Origin: an uncultured Aquimarina sp.
GTDB lineage: Bacteria > Bacteroidota > Bacteroidia > Flavobacteriales > Flavobacteriaceae
DNA: 64,000 nucleotides
NCBI GenBank assembly: GCA_947496355.1
Contig: CANMCO010000004.1
Location: 62,001 to 126,000 of the forward strand
Direction of reading: 5' to 3'
Shown: one piece after another, positions 34,631 through 42,787 of the stretch
How the letters are laid out: each line of letters starts with the position of its first letter
Position numbering within the stretch: the stretch's first letter is position 1
Made by a program: the position numbers and the translations under genes
Notes under the pieces: generated by a model
Told to the model about the DNA's origin: nothing
Seen by the model: only the letters and a program-made list of their open reading frames with translations
Databases searched by the model: none

Positions 34631-34987
34631 ATGGAACATTTTTCAAATGAGTTTTGCCAAATGGAGTTATTTGACCAATTCGTTGTACTTACAGTAAACG
34701 AAAATGTCAATTTCACTCTTGAAAAAGCAACAGAATTAAGAGATAAACTTCGTGCGCATTATAGGTCGAAAGATTTTTTAATGATTAGTCATCGTAAATT
34801 CAAACACAAGATTAGTAAAGAAGTTTACAAACATGGCCACTTACCTAATATGAAAGGGCTAGCTGTAGTATCAAGCGATAATCAAGAAAGAGATCAAGCG
34901 ATAATAGAACAACCTCTGTATGAGAAGTCTTTCGTATTTTTCTCATGCCTGGATGAAGCTAAATCTTGGGCCGAAGCATACTTTTGA
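34631..34987 (+). CDS. STAS/SpoIIAA-like small protein
   Basis: A 118-residue protein from the ATG at 34631. The frame is open to 34574, but those 19 codons look non-coding. Strand and helix pattern (VVLTVNENVNFTLEKATELRDKLRAHY... AVVSSDNQERDQAIIEQ... SFVFFSCLDEAKSWAEAYF) fits the SpoIIAA-like or DUF7793-like fold seen in many flavobacterial hypothetical proteins, but there is no clear anti-sigma partner nearby. I cannot give a function with confidence. Confidence 0.6.
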   Translation: MEHFSNEFCQMELFDQFVVLTVNENVNFTLEKATELRDKLRAHYRSKDFLMISHRKFKHKISKEVYKHGHLPNMKGLAVVSSDNQERDQAIIEQPLYEKSFVFFSCLDEAKSWAEAYF

Positions 34988-35001
34988 CTTAAAGTTTTGT
35001 T

Positions 35002-35038
35002 TTTTGTTTAACATAATACCTTATTTTGTTAAACAAAA
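35002..35038. promoter_or_regulatory. Inverted repeat, probable operator of the photolyase operon
   Basis: Two perfect 11 bp arms, TTTTGTTTAAC (35002-35012) and GTTAAACAAAA (35028-35038), with a 15-base spacer, end 32 bp before the SRPBCC start codon. The dyad and its place next to the promoter fit a dimeric regulator site. Flavobacterial SRPBCC, SDR and photolyase genes are often controlled by MerR/CarH-type regulators, but no regulator is encoded here. Confidence 0.5.
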
Positions 35039-35070
35039 TCATTGTATTTTTACTTCAAATTCATTGAAGT

Positions 35071-35565
35071 ATGAAAATATATACCTTAAAAGCAAAACAA
35101 AACCTGCCTATTACCATCGATGAAGCTTGGAAATTTCTTTCTAACCCAAGAAATCTAAAAATCATTACTCCAGATTATATGGGGTTTGAAATTTTATCTG
35201 GTGCGGATCGTGACATGTATGCTGGACAAATCATACAATATATTGTTACTCCGGTAGCTGGGATTAAAAATAAGTGGGTTACAGAAATTACCCATGTAGT
35301 AGACAAAACATATTTTGTAGATGAACAACGATTTGGACCATATGCATTATGGCATCATAAGCACTTCATTAAAGAAATACCCGGAGGAGTCGAAATGGAG
35401 GATATTATTGACTACAAAATACCTTTTGGGATTTTGGGTCAGCTGGCACATCCAATATTAGTAAAACCGAAACTTAAAGAAATTTTTAAGTATCGTGAAA
35501 AAAAGTTAACTGAGTTATTTGGTACCTTAGATACACAAACTGAGAATACCATTGTATTTGTATAA
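35071..35565 (+). CDS. SRPBCC family protein
   Basis: A 164-residue START/SRPBCC-fold protein. It begins with the typical beta strand LKAKQNLPITIDEAWKFLSNPRNLKIITPDYM and has the long C-terminal helix (HPILVKPKLKEIFKYREKKLTELF). The family binds hydrophobic ligands. Relatives beside photolyase genes are often annotated as cell-division inhibitor-like (SulA-like name only). It is first in a three-gene unit with the SDR and photolyase genes (11 and 2 bp spacers). Confidence 0.88.
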   Translation: MKIYTLKAKQNLPITIDEAWKFLSNPRNLKIITPDYMGFEILSGADRDMYAGQIIQYIVTPVAGIKNKWVTEITHVVDKTYFVDEQRFGPYALWHHKHFIKEIPGGVEMEDIIDYKIPFGILGQLAHPILVKPKLKEIFKYREKKLTELFGTLDTQTENTIVFV

Positions 35566-35576
35566 TTTCTAAAGTA

Positions 35577-36275
35577 ATGAGAAAAAATATAGTACTTATT
35601 GGCGGAAGTCATGGAATAGGCTTTGAAATTGCTATAAAACTTTATAGCGAACATAACATATTTATTGCTTCAAGAACTTCAGAAAACCTTGGAAATTTAG
35701 AAGTAACACATATTCCGTATGATGCTTCTAAGGATGAAATAGATACATCATTATTACCAGAAAGAATTGATGGTTTTGTCTATTGCCCAGGTAGTATTAA
35801 TCTAAAACCTTTCAAGATGCTTAACCCAAAGGATTTTGAAGCAGATATGCAAATCAATTTTATGTTTTTGGTTAAAATCGTACATACTTTACTTCCAAAA
35901 CTTAAAAATTCTGATCAAGCCAGTTTAGTTTTCTTTAGTACAGTTGCCGTAAAAGTTGGCATGCCATTTCATACCAGCATTGCCGCTGCTAAAGGAGCAA
36001 TCGAAGGTTTTGCCAAAGCATTAGCCGCAGAATACGCTCCTCAATTCAGGGTAAATGTAATTGCTCCTTCACTAACAGATACTCCGCTGGCTAGTAGATT
36101 ATTAGGAAATGACAAAAAGAAAGAACTTATGAATAATCGACACCCATTGAAACGTGTTGGTCAAGCCGAAGATATTGCAAATATTGCCCGATTCTTATTA
36201 AGCGATGAAAGTAGTTGGATTACCGGTCAGGTTATTGGTGTTGATGGCGGCATGTCAACCTTAAATATAAGCTAG
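35577..36275 (+). CDS. SDR-like protein lacking the catalytic tyrosine
   Basis: A 232-residue Rossmann protein of the classical SDR family. The cofactor loop is GGSHGIG at 9-15, with TG replaced by GG, and Ser121 in VFFSTVAV fits the active-site serine. In the YxxxK position the sequence is IAAAK (135-139), so the catalytic Tyr is Ile while the Lys139 is kept. It is therefore doubtful as a normal dehydrogenase. It is co-transcribed with the SRPBCC and photolyase genes (11 bp before, 2 bp after), an arrangement I recall from other flavobacteria. Confidence 0.85.
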   Translation: MRKNIVLIGGSHGIGFEIAIKLYSEHNIFIASRTSENLGNLEVTHIPYDASKDEIDTSLLPERIDGFVYCPGSINLKPFKMLNPKDFEADMQINFMFLVKIVHTLLPKLKNSDQASLVFFSTVAVKVGMPFHTSIAAAKGAIEGFAKALAAEYAPQFRVNVIAPSLTDTPLASRLLGNDKKKELMNNRHPLKRVGQAEDIANIARFLLSDESSWITGQVIGVDGGMSTLNIS

Positions 36276-36277
36276 AT

Positions 36278-37585
36278 ATGAATGAGAAAGTATCAATCTT
36301 CTGGTTTAGAAGAGATCTTAGGTTAACAGATAATGTAGGATTACTTAAAGCACTACAAGGAGATTATCCTGTATTACCAATTTTTATTTTTGACAAAGAT
36401 ATTCTGGCCCATTTACCAAAAAATGACGCTAGAGTTAGTTTTATTTTTGATACGTTACAAAATATCCAAAAAGAGTTAGTAGAAAAACATAACAGTTCTT
36501 TGGCCCAATTTTATGGAACTCCCATATCTGTTTTAAAAGATTTGATCTCAAAATTTGAAATACAAACAGTATATACCAATCATGATTATGAGCCCTATGC
36601 TAAAAGTCGTGATGCAAGAATAAAAGAGCTTCTTGAAGAAAACAATATTCAATTTCAAACTTTTAAAGATCAAGTGATTTTTGAGAAAGATGAAATTTTA
36701 AAAAAAGATGGTACTCCTTATGTTGTATATACTCCCTACAAAAACAAATGGAAAGAATTATTTAATCCTTCAAAACTAAAAATACATAGAACAGAAAACT
36801 ATTCACATAATTTTATTAAAAATACAAATCTTCCTGAAGTATCTCTAGATCAAATGGGATTCACTACTTCTGCTATTAAAGTTCTTAATTTTGATGCCTC
36901 CCCCTCTCTCATTCAGAACTACCAGGACACAAGAGATTTTCCTTCAAAAAATAATGGAACTTCAAAACTGGGTCCTCACCTTCGTTTTGGAACAATTGGT
37001 ATTAGAACGATTATTCAGAAAGCTATTACAGAAGAAAACGAAATATTTTGGTCCGAATTGATCTGGCGCGAGTTTTTCATGCAAATATTATGGCATTATC
37101 CATATACAAAAGATAAATCCTTCAAATCCAAATATGATCGAATTGAATGGCGAAATAATGAACATGAATTTGAAAAATGGAAGAATGGAGAGACTGGATA
37201 TCCATTGGTAGATGCAGGAATGCGCCAACTAAACAAAACGGGATATATGCATAATCGGGTGCGAATGGTTGTAGCTAGCTTTTTATGCAAACATCTATTA
37301 ATTGATTGGAGATGGGGAGAAGCATATTTCGCCCAAAAACTACTAGATTACGACATGTCGGCCAATGTTGGAAATTGGCAATGGGCAGCAGGCTCAGGAG
37401 TTGATGCAGCACCTTATTTCAGAATTTTTAACCCAACTACTCAGATTACTAAATTTGATAAAAAATTAGAATACATTAACACATGGGTTAAAGATCTAAA
37501 TGAGCTTACCTATCCACTACCAATTGTAGAACACAAAATGGCCCGTGAACGTTGTTTAAAAACGTATAAAGATGCTGTACAATAG
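36278..37585 (+). CDS. phrB: Deoxyribodipyrimidine photolyase (cryptochrome/photolyase family)
   Basis: A 435-residue light-driven DNA repair enzyme that splits cyclobutane dimers with FAD. It begins VSIFWFRRDLRLTDN (the antenna domain), and the FAD domain shows KLGPHLRFGTIGIRT, the WRxF-like ELIWREFFMQILWHYP segment and WQWAAGSGVDAAPYFRIFNP, which is diagnostic. The length is usual. It is third in the SRPBCC operon with a 2 bp gap, so it should be regulated together with them. Confidence 0.95.
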   Translation: MNEKVSIFWFRRDLRLTDNVGLLKALQGDYPVLPIFIFDKDILAHLPKNDARVSFIFDTLQNIQKELVEKHNSSLAQFYGTPISVLKDLISKFEIQTVYTNHDYEPYAKSRDARIKELLEENNIQFQTFKDQVIFEKDEILKKDGTPYVVYTPYKNKWKELFNPSKLKIHRTENYSHNFIKNTNLPEVSLDQMGFTTSAIKVLNFDASPSLIQNYQDTRDFPSKNNGTSKLGPHLRFGTIGIRTIIQKAITEENEIFWSELIWREFFMQILWHYPYTKDKSFKSKYDRIEWRNNEHEFEKWKNGETGYPLVDAGMRQLNKTGYMHNRVRMVVASFLCKHLLIDWRWGEAYFAQKLLDYDMSANVGNWQWAAGSGVDAAPYFRIFNPTTQITKFDKKLEYINTWVKDLNELTYPLPIVEHKMARERCLKTYKDAVQ

Positions 37586-37680
37586 AAAGTAAATTATAAC
37601 ATTTTTTTTAAAGTATTGGATTAAAGTTTTTTGTAATTTATGGCTTACATACTATCTATTAATCACTAAATTACAATACA

Positions 37681-38046
37681 ATGAATACACAGCAAGTAGC
37701 CAACCGTTTAGTAGAACTTTGCCGTATAGGCGAAAATATGCAAGCCATAAATGAATTGTATGATCAGAATGTTGTAAGTAAAGAAATGCCTGGTGTCCCT
37801 AATGCTATAACTTCTGGAAAAGATGCAGTGACCAAAAAAGGTCAAGATTGGTATGCAACAGTAGAGGAATTTCACGGAGGAGAAATATCAGATCCACAAG
37901 TAGCCGAAAATCACTTTAGTTGCACCATGAAAATGGATTGTACTTTTAAAGGGCAAGGCAGAATACAAATAGAAGAAGTAGCCGTTTACCAGGTAAATAA
38001 TGGAAAAATAACCGAAGAGCAGTTTTTTTATAGCATGCCCAACTGA
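37681..38046 (+). CDS. SnoaL/NTF2-like protein
   Basis: A 121-residue alpha/beta-barrel protein of the NTF2 superfamily, with the usual start VANRLVELCRIGENMQAINELYDQNVVSKE and a C-terminal QVNNGKITEEQFFYS. The family covers both enzymes and simple ligand binders, so no reaction is assigned. It is monocistronic and followed directly by a very long hairpin. Confidence 0.85.
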   Translation: MNTQQVANRLVELCRIGENMQAINELYDQNVVSKEMPGVPNAITSGKDAVTKKGQDWYATVEEFHGGEISDPQVAENHFSCTMKMDCTFKGQGRIQIEEVAVYQVNNGKITEEQFFYSMPN

Positions 38047-38058
38047 TATTACAGAGAA

Positions 38059-38120
38059 ATTATTCGCTAATCTTTATACAGTTTACTCTAAGGAAAACTG
38101 TATAAAGATTAGCGAATAAT
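38059..38120. repeat. 26 bp perfect inverted repeat with 10-base loop
   Basis: Bases 38059-38084 pair perfectly with 38095-38120 around the loop ACTCTAAGGA. It lies between the convergent NTF2-like (+) and outer-membrane (-) genes, 12 bp after the first stop. It may act as a two-way terminator, but the stem is far longer than usual and lacks a clean U tract on either side. Confidence 0.85.
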
Positions 38121-38127
38121 AATATAA

Positions 38128-38745
38128 TTAGAACTTAAACCCTGTTGAAAACTGAAATACAGAATGTTGAACTCCAGAATCTTCAAATACATCTGAAATC
38201 CCTAAGTTATATCGTGCTTGAAGAAACGCACCTATTTCGAAATGATACCCAAATCCTAAGTTAAAACCAAAGTCAATTTCAGAAGTACCATCCTTAATAT
38301 CCAAATCAGAGGTTTCGGTTGTGCCGCCGTCAAGGTTATTTCTACGCTCTAAAATGGCCGAAGTCAAGAACCCAATTTGAGGCCCAGCTTCAAAACTAAG
38401 ACCAGGTACTACATAAAATGGATAATACTTTAGCATTACAGGAAGATAGATATAGTCTAATTTAAGTCTTTCTTCTTCAAAATTAGGCTCTGCACTTTCT
38501 GTTTTGATACCTTGAAAAGAGTATAACAACTCAGGTTGGACTGCTATATATTCATTAACCGGGAATTCTGCAACCAATCCAATATGAACACTTGAACGCA
38601 TATCGAGATTGTCTGTATCCTCACCTTTTATATCTGCCAGATTTGACCCGAACTTGAAACCCATATGAAAGGAATCTAATTGAGCCATTACTTGATGAGA
38701 AAACATTCCCATTAGTAAAGCAGTAAAAAACAGCTTTTTAATCAT
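38128..38745 (-). CDS. Outer-membrane beta-barrel protein (PorT-like)
   Basis: A 205-residue exported protein: signal peptide MIKKLFFTALLMGMFSHQVMAQ, then alternating hydrophobic strands of an eight-stranded barrel (SFHMGFKFGSNLADI, HIGLVAEFPVNEYIAVQPELLYS, GFNLGFGYHFEIGAFLQARYNLGI) ending with a terminal aromatic residue (FSTGFKF). The family is common in Bacteroidota; the role is structural or unknown. An exact minus-strand -7 element (TACTTTTG) lies at 38835-38842. Confidence 0.88.
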   Translation of the reverse strand: MIKKLFFTALLMGMFSHQVMAQLDSFHMGFKFGSNLADIKGEDTDNLDMRSSVHIGLVAEFPVNEYIAVQPELLYSFQGIKTESAEPNFEEERLKLDYIYLPVMLKYYPFYVVPGLSFEAGPQIGFLTSAILERRNNLDGGTTETSDLDIKDGTSEIDFGFNLGFGYHFEIGAFLQARYNLGISDVFEDSGVQHSVFQFSTGFKF

Positions 38746-38834
38746 AGTTTATAAATTTGGAGCATTATAATTTAAAGCTAAAATTATTCATCTTCTAAGC
38801 TAAAAACGAAGAAAGATAAACAAAATCACCGAAT

Positions 38835-38842
38835 CAAAAGTA
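38835..38842 (-). promoter_or_regulatory. Bacteroidota -7 element for the barrel gene
   Basis: On the minus strand this reads TACTTTTG, an exact TAnnTTTG, 90 bp before the ATG at 38745. No TTG at ideal spacing is present, so the call is tentative. Confidence 0.45.
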
Positions 38843-38906
38843 AACAACACTATCCAGAAATAAAAAAAAATCTAATTATTGTAAAGGCTAAGCATTTGCA
38901 AAACAG

Positions 38907-39791
38907 CTATAAACCTACTAAACTTCTTATTTTTTGCAATGCCGGATTTCTGTTGTTTTCTTTCCAAATTACCGATAAAACAGCTTTTTGAGGGATTTTA
39001 GGGATTTCTAAGAACTTTACTCCCAAATCAAATCCATATTGAAGCGAAGTAGGAACAATGGCCACTCCTAACCCACTCTCAACTAGCTTAAAAATAGTCT
39101 GGGCATGTACAGATTTATGTGATACTGTTGGTGTAAACCCTTTATCTTCGCATATACTCATGATTTTATCATAATATAAAGAACTATAATTTGATGAAAA
39201 CAAAATAAAATTTTCTTCGGATACCTGATTAATTCTTTTAAACGTATTTACATTTAGGTGATGATTTTTTGGTAAAACCAAAGAAAAAGTATCTGTATAT
39301 ACAGATTTAATTTTTAATCCTTCAGGAACTCTGGAAAGTCTTACAAAACCAAGATCTAATTGATCTTTTTCAATAGCCTCAACTTGAAGATGATTAGACA
39401 TTTCTTCTAGACTATATTTTATATTAGGAAAATCTGCATTGGTTTTAACCAATAATTGGGGGATGACCGTTTGCATTGCAGACCCTAAAAACCCTATCCG
39501 TATTTCCCCTTCATTACCTTTATCAATCAAACGAGTTTGTCTTACCGTAAAATCAATATGATTAAAAATGTAATCCAACTCTTTTCTTAGGTAATGACCA
39601 GCTTCGGTTAAGTTTACATTCCTTTTATCTCTAATAAACAATCTTGCACCTATAATTTCTTCCATCTGCTTAATCTGCCTACTTAAACCAGGCTGAGAAA
39701 TAAACAACTTATCTGCAGCTTTCCTGAAATGCAACTCTTCAGCAACAGCAAGAAAATAGCTAAAATGACGCAACTCTAACTGATAACCCAT
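38907..39791 (-). CDS. LysR family transcriptional regulator, divergent from hut
   Basis: A 294-residue LysR protein. The N-terminal HTH (ELRHFSYFLAVAEELHFRKAADKLFISQPGLSRQIKQMEE) is complete, and the C-terminal part is the two-lobed effector domain. It faces away from hutH across 82 bp, the typical LysR arrangement, so it is the best candidate to sense urocanate or histidine and control the hut operon. Most hut systems use HutC or HutP, so a LysR regulator here is a less common solution; the target is inferred from position. Confidence 0.9.
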   Translation of the reverse strand: MGYQLELRHFSYFLAVAEELHFRKAADKLFISQPGLSRQIKQMEEIIGARLFIRDKRNVNLTEAGHYLRKELDYIFNHIDFTVRQTRLIDKGNEGEIRIGFLGSAMQTVIPQLLVKTNADFPNIKYSLEEMSNHLQVEAIEKDQLDLGFVRLSRVPEGLKIKSVYTDTFSLVLPKNHHLNVNTFKRINQVSEENFILFSSNYSSLYYDKIMSICEDKGFTPTVSHKSVHAQTIFKLVESGLGVAIVPTSLQYGFDLGVKFLEIPKIPQKAVLSVIWKENNRNPALQKIRSLVGL

Positions 39792-39873
39792 AGTTATTAA
39801 TTATTGATCAAATAAGTATTTTAAATTATTAAAAGTAAGCATTAATTTAGTATTACAAATTAGAAACTTATAA
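39792..39873. promoter_or_regulatory. Divergent lysR-hut promoter region
   Basis: The 82 bp between the two start codons must hold both promoters and the LysR site. It is extremely AT-rich, with several T-N11-A-like dyads, but I cannot choose one as the operator. Confidence 0.5.
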
Positions 39874-41454
39874 ATGTCAGATACATCTCATCATTTTTCA
39901 TACGGAGAAGACTATTTAACTGCAGGAATAGCATTAAAAATAGCAACGGGAGAGACAAAAGGTCTACTCTCTGAAATCTCAAGAAAAAAAATCCAAAAAA
40001 GTCGGCACATTGTTGAAAATATTGTAGACAAGGGAGACCCCATATATGGTATAAACACAGGTTTTGGCCCCCTATGTACTACCAAAATAACAAAAGAAGA
40101 GACGAAAATTCTTCAAAGTAATATTTTACAAAGTCATAGTGTTGGTGTTGGCGAGCCCATTGATTCTAAAATTGCCAAATTAATGATGATACTTAAGGTA
40201 CAATCATTATCCAAAGGGTATTCTGGCATTGCCGAAAAGACGCTAGACAGAATTCTTTGGCATATTGATAATGATGCAATTCCTATTGTTCCTAGCCAGG
40301 GATCTGTTGGTGCCTCAGGAGATCTCGCTCCACTCTCCCATTTGTTTCTACCATTAATTGGTTTAGGTAAAGTAATTTATCAGAACAAAACAATAACAAC
40401 CGCCAAATTATTTGAAATAACTGGATTAAAACCTATTGATCTGGGGCCAAAAGAAGGACTTGCCTTAATAAATGGTACGCAATTTATTGCCGCACATGCT
40501 GTACAAGTGGTTACCAAACTGCACAACTGTCTTTCGCAAGCAGATATTATTGGAGCAATGATGATTGAAGGACTACAGGGGTCAATAAAACCTTTTTTTA
40601 GAGAATTACATCAGCTACGCCCTTTTAAGGGAAATATCCATGTAGCATCCAGAATAAAATCACTTCTTAAAGGTTCTGAAATCATGGAAGACCACACAGA
40701 CTGTGATCGGGTTCAGGATCCATATTCGTTACGTTGTATGCCACAAGTACATGGTGCTTCACGTAATGCTTGGTTACATTTAAAAGAACTATTAGAGATT
40801 GAACTTAATTCTGTAACGGATAACCCAGTTATAATCGATGAAAATCTAACTATAAGTGGCGGTAGTTTTCATGGACAACCCTTAGCAATGGCGATTGATT
40901 ATGCATGTCTTGCAGCATCTGAGCTTGGTAATATTTCTGATCGTAGAATATACCTTTCTCTTGAAGGTAACTCTCCAGGAGTTCCAAAGTTACTAATGAA
41001 AGATACCGGTATCAATTCTGGATATATGATATTACAATACACTACAGCGGCATTGGCTAGTGAAAATAAAGGATTGTGCTTTCCTTCAAGTGCTGATAGC
41101 ATTCCTACTTCGCTCGGACAAGAAGATCATGTGAGCATGGGTTCAATTGGTGGTAGAAAAACATTGAAAGTCATTGAGAACCTTGAAAAAATACTAGCAA
41201 TAGAACTTTTAACCGCCGCCCAAGCTTTCGAGTTTAGAAAACCTCTAAAATCTGGAATCATTCTGGATGAAATATATAAGGAAATTCGTAAGTATGTTTC
41301 CTTTGCCGATAAAGACCGTGTATTTGCTGATGATATTGAAGCAGGAATAAAAATGATCAAAAACAAAAGTATAATCAATATAGCAAACCTAATATCTCAA
41401 AGAGAAAAAGTATCATTAGAAACCCAATTTTCTGATGAATTTGAAGTATATTAA
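39874..41454 (+). CDS. hutH: Histidine ammonia-lyase
   Basis: A 526-residue lyase that converts L-histidine to trans-urocanate and ammonia, the first step of histidine catabolism. The MIO cofactor forms from Ala147-Ser148-Gly149 in GSVGASGDLAPLSH, and YGINTGFG at 58-65 carries the active-site Tyr. Length and sequence are normal for the family. It is the first gene of the operon hutH-I-U-G, with spacers of 46, 36 and 22 bp. Confidence 0.97.
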   Translation: MSDTSHHFSYGEDYLTAGIALKIATGETKGLLSEISRKKIQKSRHIVENIVDKGDPIYGINTGFGPLCTTKITKEETKILQSNILQSHSVGVGEPIDSKIAKLMMILKVQSLSKGYSGIAEKTLDRILWHIDNDAIPIVPSQGSVGASGDLAPLSHLFLPLIGLGKVIYQNKTITTAKLFEITGLKPIDLGPKEGLALINGTQFIAAHAVQVVTKLHNCLSQADIIGAMMIEGLQGSIKPFFRELHQLRPFKGNIHVASRIKSLLKGSEIMEDHTDCDRVQDPYSLRCMPQVHGASRNAWLHLKELLEIELNSVTDNPVIIDENLTISGGSFHGQPLAMAIDYACLAASELGNISDRRIYLSLEGNSPGVPKLLMKDTGINSGYMILQYTTAALASENKGLCFPSSADSIPTSLGQEDHVSMGSIGGRKTLKVIENLEKILAIELLTAAQAFEFRKPLKSGIILDEIYKEIRKYVSFADKDRVFADDIEAGIKMIKNKSIINIANLISQREKVSLETQFSDEFEVY

Positions 41455-41500
41455 AGAAGTTAACAAGTAACCAAGGGTATTGAAAAAACAGTAAGGTTTT

Positions 41501-42751
41501 ATGACGAAAAAATATAAATTAATTGGCCCGATCACACAGTTAGTAAGTATGGAAGAACTGAGTGCAAAAGGTGCAATTACAGACGAACAACTATCTATAG
41601 TTGAAAATGCCGGAATTCTTATTGAAGAAGATCATATACATACCGTAGGTAAATTTTCAGATTTAAAAAAGCAAGTAGATACTCTTGACACAGAAATTAT
41701 AGAATTACAAGCAAGCTATATCTGTACTCCAGGATTTATTGATGCTCATACTCATATCTGTTTTTCAGGTTCCAGAGCAAAGGATTATGCCATGCGAAAT
41801 GCAGGTAAGTCTTACTTGGAAATAGCTGAAGCCGGCGGCGGAATTTGGGATACTGTAACACAAACAAGAAAAGCAGAACAGCAAGAACTCACTTGTGGAA
41901 CTATCAAAAGAGCTAATAAGCTTTTAAAAAAAGGTATTACTACTATTGAAGTAAAAAGTGGTTATGGATTATCCGTTCCAGAAGAATTGAAAATGCTTCG
42001 AGCAATAAAAAATGCTAATCAACAAACAGAGGCCGATTTGATTCCTACTTGTCTTGCTGGGCATATGCTTCCAAAGGATTTTGATGGAGACCATAAAGAA
42101 TATCTGGAAGCGATGAGCAATTCATTATTTCCTATTTTAAAAGAAGAAAAGCTAACAAATAGAATTGATGCCTTTATCGAAAAAAGCGCATTCCTTCCAA
42201 CAGATATCTACCCGTATTTTAGAAAAGCAAAAGCATTAGGCTTTGACATAACGGTACATGCAGATCAGTTTAGTATTGGAGGTAGCGAAGTCGCCGTAAA
42301 AATGAATGCTATTAGTGCAGACCACTTAGAAGCAAGTACAGAAGATGAAATAGAAATGCTAGCGAATAGCAATGTGGTATCAGTTGCATTACCAGGTGCA
42401 TCTATAGGTTTGGGATGTAATTTTACTCCCGCTAGAAAAATATTAAATGCCGGAGGGTCGGTAGCTATAGCTAGTGATTGGAATCCAGGCTCTGCACCAA
42501 TGGGGGATTTATTGACACAAGCTTGTATACTCGGAACATTCGAAAAATTAACTAATGCCGAAATTATGGCAGGAATAACGTTTAGAGCAGCAGCTGCGCT
42601 CAACCTAAGTGATCGAGGAAGGGTAATTAAAGGTATGCTTGCAGATTTTAATCTGTTTCAAACAGACCATTTTAATGAGATTTTCTACCACCAAGGTAAA
42701 CTTGTACCAACACAAGTATGGAAACGAGGAGAACTCGTATATAAACAATAA
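41501..42751 (+). CDS. hutI: Imidazolonepropionase
   Basis: A 416-residue amidohydrolase-superfamily enzyme that opens the imidazolone ring to give N-formimino-L-glutamate. GFIDAHTHICFSG holds the metal-binding His83 and His85. Later segments such as TVHADQF, ISADHLE and IASDWNPGSAP match the remaining ligands. It is the third step of the hut pathway and lies between hutH and hutU. Confidence 0.96.
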   Translation: MTKKYKLIGPITQLVSMEELSAKGAITDEQLSIVENAGILIEEDHIHTVGKFSDLKKQVDTLDTEIIELQASYICTPGFIDAHTHICFSGSRAKDYAMRNAGKSYLEIAEAGGGIWDTVTQTRKAEQQELTCGTIKRANKLLKKGITTIEVKSGYGLSVPEELKMLRAIKNANQQTEADLIPTCLAGHMLPKDFDGDHKEYLEAMSNSLFPILKEEKLTNRIDAFIEKSAFLPTDIYPYFRKAKALGFDITVHADQFSIGGSEVAVKMNAISADHLEASTEDEIEMLANSNVVSVALPGASIGLGCNFTPARKILNAGGSVAIASDWNPGSAPMGDLLTQACILGTFEKLTNAEIMAGITFRAAAALNLSDRGRVIKGMLADFNLFQTDHFNEIFYHQGKLVPTQVWKRGELVYKQ

Positions 42752-42787
42752 AACCTTCCTCCTATCAACTCTAATTTTGAATCACTA

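Noticed and set aside
42265..42603. 112-codon frame opposite hutI
   Set aside because: It lies wholly inside a well-recognised hutI gene and shows no domain.
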